From Cyanoderma ruficeps (lineage: Eukaryota; Chordata; Aves; Passeriformes; Timaliidae), in NCBI GenBank assembly GCA_008694505.1, contig VZDJ01000116.1:20694913-20758912 (forward strand): DNA of 64,000 bases, read 5' to 3'. The notes beneath the pieces were generated by a model. That model saw only the letters and a program-made list of their open reading frames with translations, was not told the origin of the DNA and did not search any database. Position 1 is the stretch's first letter. Every line of letters starts with the position of its first letter. The translations under genes were made by a program, and so were the position numbers. This document shows, one piece after another, positions 58,913 through 64,000 of the stretch.

Positions 58913-59652
58913 TTAAGTACCTCAAACCTCTGTTTGCTAATGCAGATAAGAGCTTGTAATTTTTTACTGTAGTCATGACTTGCATTTGGGATGGCTCAAT
59001 TCCTCTGTGGGGAAATGTAATGATGAGAAATGACATGCACGTTCTCAAGTTCTGATGCCTGACAGTTCCCACCATTCTAGAAATGAGATTTACATTGGGT
59101 GGGATGAGCATTTAGACCTCACTTCTGCAGCTATGCCTATTAGATGTTTGTTGGGTTACGGGATGTCAATGATATAGAATCTGCGTGTACTGGGCTTTAA
59201 ATAGGCATTCCAGACAGAGCATGGGTTTGAGTCAGAAGTACATCTAATTGCTGTTGATATCATTAAAGGTTGTAGGCAGATGCTGCTGGAGCTTTGAGCA
59301 CAATGAAAGTCTGCCTCTGTTCCTTCACAGGTTTTTCTGCTTACATTTTGAAAGATAAAAATGCATCCGTGACCTTCAGTGCTCAGATCACTCAAACAGC
59401 ATCTGGCCAGCTGGATGCAGGCCCTCATAGTGCAGAGGAAAACACCCCCTTGCTTAAACTGGGGGAAGTCTGCTTGTGAATGAATTTCTGGCCAGTTTTA
59501 GAATTCACACTTGTAAATATTGAGTGCCTGGGATCTCTCAAGTACAGCTGTAGTTTGCAGAACTGGTTACTTGGAAATAAATTGCATTCCCATTGCTTTG
59601 TAATTACATTCAGTCTGACAGTACAGATACAAAAAACTGCTGGGGTTACTCC

Positions 59653-59742
59653 ATATTTTAGAATATATATATTATAAAATATGTAATACTAAAAGGTATA
59701 AATATATAATATAGATAAAAAATCTAGAATATATAAAATATT
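59653..59742. repeat. AT-rich low-complexity region
   Basis: About 90 bases composed almost wholly of A and T, with ATATAT and TATAAA words and no regular unit. Confidence 0.75.
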
Positions 59743-62700
59743 AAGGAAGTAATCTTCTTAAGTTTAGCCTACAGCTATATTCACAATTTCGTCTGAATTG
59801 GGACCGAATAGCATAGGGTTTGCTTGCTTAGATGTGATGCAGAGGAGGTATTCACACAGTTCTTGCAATGCACAGTGGTGGTATCTATGACCTACTTTAA
59901 AAAACACTTTTTATTTAAGAAGGCTCAAAAAGACATGCACCGTGTCAGTTCTGGGTTTGAACATTTCTTTCCCAGTTGTGCTTGCCTACAATACTATCAT
60001 GTTTATTTGCCCCTAGATAACAACTTTGGGGATGTTTGATGAGTTATAGTATGGATTATTTGTCTTGAAAGGATACCAAGAAACTCATAATTGTTATGGC
60101 TGCAGCCCCTTTCAAGTAGTCTTTTGCCAAACCTCTTTCTTTTATGCATGACAATTCTTTGACCACCTTTCAGTCAGTGCTCCAGGATTTTTGGTCCCTA
60201 GTAATTTTGCATGAGCCGTACCAAACACAGGATGAGGTTCAAGCTGATCTTCCTTGATTGGTGCTGGATCCTGAGCATTGTTGGATTTATTCTCTGGTAA
60301 ATTCAGAGGGCAAATTTCCAACAGAAAAATACTCTGGAGGACCAGGCAGTGCTTGTGAGCCCAAGTTTTAAATTACTCAGTCTTGTTGCCTTCATGAATC
60401 CTCTCTTACCCCACAAAGGTATTTATGCTGAAGCTTGTAAGATGGCTCTGATGCTAAAGAAAGGTTCAGATGGGTACGTGGGTATATGCATGCACAACTT
60501 GGAAGTATGGCAGCATTTAAATCCCTTGTTTAATAAGGGATACTCTGAAAGGTGTGTCCACAACTGTACTTTCAGAATATATCTCAAAGCTTTCAAGCAC
60601 AATGGTCTGTGTATCTAGATGAAAAGTGTCTTGCAAATCTAGTAAAAGATTTCTTGCAAATTTGAGGGTGAAAAAGAGAATGGAACCCCTACAATTGTGC
60701 TCCTTCAAAACAGGGAGGGGAAATAAAACAACTGGGGCTGTGTTAGTGTGAGGCACCTGAATGCAAAATGCTCCATTTGGTGTTGTCTTCTGGGAAGACA
60801 TCTCCATCTGCTACAGGAGACATCAAGGGTCCAAGCCCTAAGAGAACCATTCCTAGATTTGATATCAAGGTTGATCACATAAATATTTCTTCAGTATCCA
60901 GTGTAAGGGTAAAGCAGAGACCACAAGCTGGATGGAGGAGGAGGATTTGTTTTCATGAAGAAATCATCTGGTGGATAGCTGGAGTAAGAGGGAAGACTGG
61001 AGAATATTTGCCTGCTTTCTGTCTTGTAGTTCCTCCTCACTCTTCCCCAGGAGGCTGGGGTACTTTGTGGATGTAGAAGTTCTTCAGTGAATAAAATGTT
61101 CCCTTGTCAGAATGGGATCAGCTGGTGCTATTCAGCACGGTACACTTGGGCTTCATCATCTAATTCCTCTGAGTTGCAGAGTGATGCAGCTTGGGCTTGT
61201 TTCTGGAACGTGCAGTGAGACAAGGGGGAAAAAAAACGTGGATGCATACAGCTGGTGTGATAAAAGGAGACAACCAGGTTTTCAGGGTGGTTTGTATCTT
61301 GACTGTAACAGTTCAGAAGTATCCACAGTGGCTCTGAGGTAGCGGGGAATGTGTTGTGCTGGTTCTCTGACACAGCACCAGCTTCTAGGAGACCAACCCA
61401 GAACCACAGGCTTGGAGACTTGGCAGTCAGATAGGGATACTTGAATTGTCAAATGCATTTGCTTGTTGAACCTACTTGTACAGAAAGAAGTTCCTTCTGT
61501 CTGATTCCTCCAAGGTCACCTGGCAGCAAAAGAAAATGCTGCTCTGTGGGTTGCAGTTTCAGATTAGTGATAAGAATTTGCAGAGTTATCCATACCATGC
61601 GCTCCTAAGGAATGGCTCAATGGAACCCTCGGTTCTACGTGTGGGTTTTTACACTGGCTGATTGTGGAGGTTGTATTAATAACTCTGTTGTGTGGAGCAT
61701 AGATGTTGGCCTGTGTAGAAAGAGCTAAAGGGCTGGATGAAGGCCATGGTCAAGCTCTCTGGCACTTGCTTTGTGACATTCAGTAACTCAATGGTTGCTG
61801 TTGTCTTTGTAGGGAAGCTGTGCAAAACCACTTTGAGCACTCAGCCTGTGCAACAAACTCTGTTACTGATGCCACTCTGTTTCCTTCTCTCTCTGGATTT
61901 CTAGATGCCAGAACTTGAAAGGCAGCATCCAGGATGCTCTTTCTGCAGAGAAACCAAAATACATGGTCTGGGGAAAGCTCTGTTTGGTTTGTATTTGGTT
62001 TGTATTCACTCTTCCAAAGCAGCACCACCAGCCTTGCCAGTTCCTATGAGGTACTCTGCTTGGTGACAAGAGAACTTTATTTAGCAGGACATGCCATCGA
62101 ATAGCTCCAACTGGGAAAATATTAAGAGCAAAAGAAAATATTATTGAAAGAAGCTTATTAGGTATAAAACACCTAGTATCACATCCACGGACAGCTTATG
62201 CATTGCGTAAGGGCATTATTTATAAATAAACTGTAATATCACATCAGTCCCTAACTTCTGCATGCTGTTTTTCCACTAGGGCTTGGATGATCATTTTATG
62301 AACCAATTTCCTGAGACCTCAGCACCCTTCATGCTTTGTAGCTTCTCCTGAACTCACCTTTCAGGAGCTATACCCAGTGACTGCAGTTTGGGTATGTGTA
62401 TAATGGCTTGGCAGTTATCCACAGTTATGGAATTTACAACCATTGCTGTGCGTGTAAAGCTTGGAACAGCTTTTTTTTTTATTTATTTCTGGTGTATGAT
62501 GAATTAGGCCATCTGTCTCCAATGTCTGCTGACCCTTCTCCCCCACTCTCCTCTTGCCTGGTATGTTGGCACTGTGACACAGTCAGCCAAGGTCAAGGTC
62601 TGGAGGCTGGGTCTGTGACCTTCGCTGCTGAGCCCTCAAGGGTTCAGTCCTCAGTTTCCCGGGGTAATTCTCCAGTATGTTATGCAGCCACTGGCCTGAG

Positions 62701-63819
62701 ATGCCATGCAAGGAGGAGGGATCTGTTTACAGTAACATCAAGAATGCGATAATAGGAACTTCCTTCACACACAGAGCCAGTGCTTGCAGAGTACTTTATT
62801 TAAGCCCAAAGTTAACAAGAGGACTAGTTTTTGAAAACATAAATGAGACACTTCCTGGTTTGCACCTAAAAAGGTAGAGGACACTTGACCAAATGAACTG
62901 AACATAGGTCTGAAAATGTTAAATGCAGATTCACTAGACAGAGGCAAGCTTTGATGAAACAAAAATAGAAAGCCAAGTAAAATTGTCTTTCATTGTACTC
63001 CTTGCCTGAAATAAAAATATATGATAGTGACATAAGTAGCAGCAGCCAAACAGGTATGAAGGTCAACCCTTATAATCTGGGCTAGCGCTAGTAACTCTAG
63101 AACTTGATTCAAAGATTTCTTAGATTAATGGGAATTTTTCTATTGAGTTTAATTGTGCTTTAGGTTAAGTGTATAGATACAAAAGACTTTATGTAACAGT
63201 AAAATGTCTGTAAGCATTTGGGGAATGTTTTGGAAGCTTTGCTGTAAATAGCTAGATCTTTAGCATGAGTGTAAGACTGGCCAGTTTATTTACTGTTGCT
63301 GGCAGCCATCACAGGGATATACAAGTGCCTGGGCAGCTCCTCAGGGAAGTGACTTTTGTAGTATTGCCAGTGCTGTTACAAGACGATGAGTCAAGTATTA
63401 AAAAAAAAAAGTGAGAGTGTATGGAAATGATGGGCTCTGTTTTTAAATAGAAGGCTGTAGGTTCTTTCTGTTTGGTGCTTCCCTTTTGGCCTTTAAAGAT
63501 GCCTGCAAACTGTATTTCAAAGCAGCTGTATGTACCAAAAAGGGCCAGAAACAACTTCCCAGTCAGAACCTGAAATTGCCATGCAGTGATATGACTAAAA
63601 GATAGTAGAGAGCATCATAAATTTGCATTAATACCTCTGGAAAGAGGTGATACTGAGCTAGCACAGGGGTTGGTGAAATGAGATTTAATGAAGACCAGCA
63701 ATGAGGAAGAGGAAGGAATTCCTACATATAGAAAATGGATGACAGAGCAGATGTAATATGCCTGGAAAATCGATAACTCTTGTATTATTGTAGATTAGGA
63801 TTATCTCTGACAAGGAAAT

Positions 63820-63854
63820 ATTATGCATAGTGCTATGCAAATTCTGTGCATAAT
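63820..63854. promoter_or_regulatory. Palindromic cluster with consensus POU octamer
   Basis: ATTATGCA (63820-63827) is inverted as TGCATAAT (63847-63854). Nested inside, GCATAG (63825-63830) faces CTATGC (63833-63838) across two bases, and a perfect octamer ATGCAAAT sits at 63835-63842. The symmetric ATGCA words suggest a POU-factor binding element. Confidence 0.4.
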
Positions 63855-63897
63855 ATAATTTAACCAAACAGCTCCAAAGGGTTGTTAATTTCAGCTC

Positions 63898-63911
63898 TTT
63901 TTTTTTTTTTT
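63898..63911 (+). repeat. Poly-T run (14 bases)
   Basis: Homopolymer of 14 T followed by CTTTTC in intergenic DNA. Confidence 0.85.
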
Positions 63912-64000
63912 CTTTTCAAATTGACTACACGTTTTTGCACCTGTTTTGGCTGCAGTGTTCACAGGTTTGACTTGTGGGTCCAAGAAATCCTGTCTGGATG

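Larger units (their letters stand above)
54601..64000. other. Intergenic flank downstream of SMC3
   Basis: No gene is supported in 9.4 kb. Open frames are all under 120 codons and lack domains or consistent splice sites. In amniotes the next gene I expect is RBM20, but none of its exons was recognised, so it must lie beyond the window. The interval holds a (TTTA)4 microsatellite at 58897, an AT-rich low-complexity stretch at 59653-59742, a T14 run at 63898, and palindromic motif clusters at 62216 and 63820. Confidence 0.7.

Noticed and set aside
54601..64000. Possible first exons of the next gene (RBM20 expected by synteny)
   Set aside because: No CpG island and no recognisable coding exon occurs before the window ends.

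Overview
This window is vertebrate nuclear DNA. The two genes, their order and orientation (DUSP5 then SMC3, both on the + strand) match the arrangement I know from amniotes (human 10q25). Compact introns, GC-rich CpG-island promoters, few obvious interspersed repeats and no recognisable mammalian SINEs suggest a bird or another sauropsid. The species is not identified. No prokaryotic, viral, CRISPR or mobile-system cargo was seen.

Layout: 1-7.7 kb is the non-coding upstream flank of DUSP5. A CpG-island promoter at 7.6-8.0 kb carries two CArG-type boxes, CRE half-sites and a TATA box. DUSP5 (coding span 8044-16579, four coding exons, 385 codons) is complete and ends with two AATAAA signals near 17.8 kb. 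From 17.8 to about 29.7 kb is a gene-free interval with candidate regulatory elements: an AP-1/CRE/ETS cluster at 18.03 kb and several AT-rich, conserved-looking blocks. A second CpG island (29.7-31.0 kb) with E2F, CCAAT and YY1-type motifs drives SMC3 (coding span 30599-54192, 29 coding exons). Every exon junction was phased by eye and the sum is 1217 codons, the length I know for human SMC3. From 54.6 to 64 kb is gene-free flank.

Functionally the genes are unrelated neighbours. DUSP5 encodes a nuclear, ERK-specific dual-specificity phosphatase that is itself induced by ERK signalling, and the promoter sites (CArG, CRE half-sites, TATA) fit an immediate-early gene. SMC3 encodes the SMC3 ATPase arm of cohesin, a housekeeping and cell-cycle gene with a TATA-less promoter.

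The most notable observation is SMC3 intron 19. It has a perfect U12-type AT-AC-class 5' splice site and a near-perfect U12 branch site, but keeping the reading frame and the family protein sequence requires the intron to end in AT rather than AC or AG. I found no new biological system. The remaining findings are regulatory or splicing candidates that need comparative or RNA evidence.
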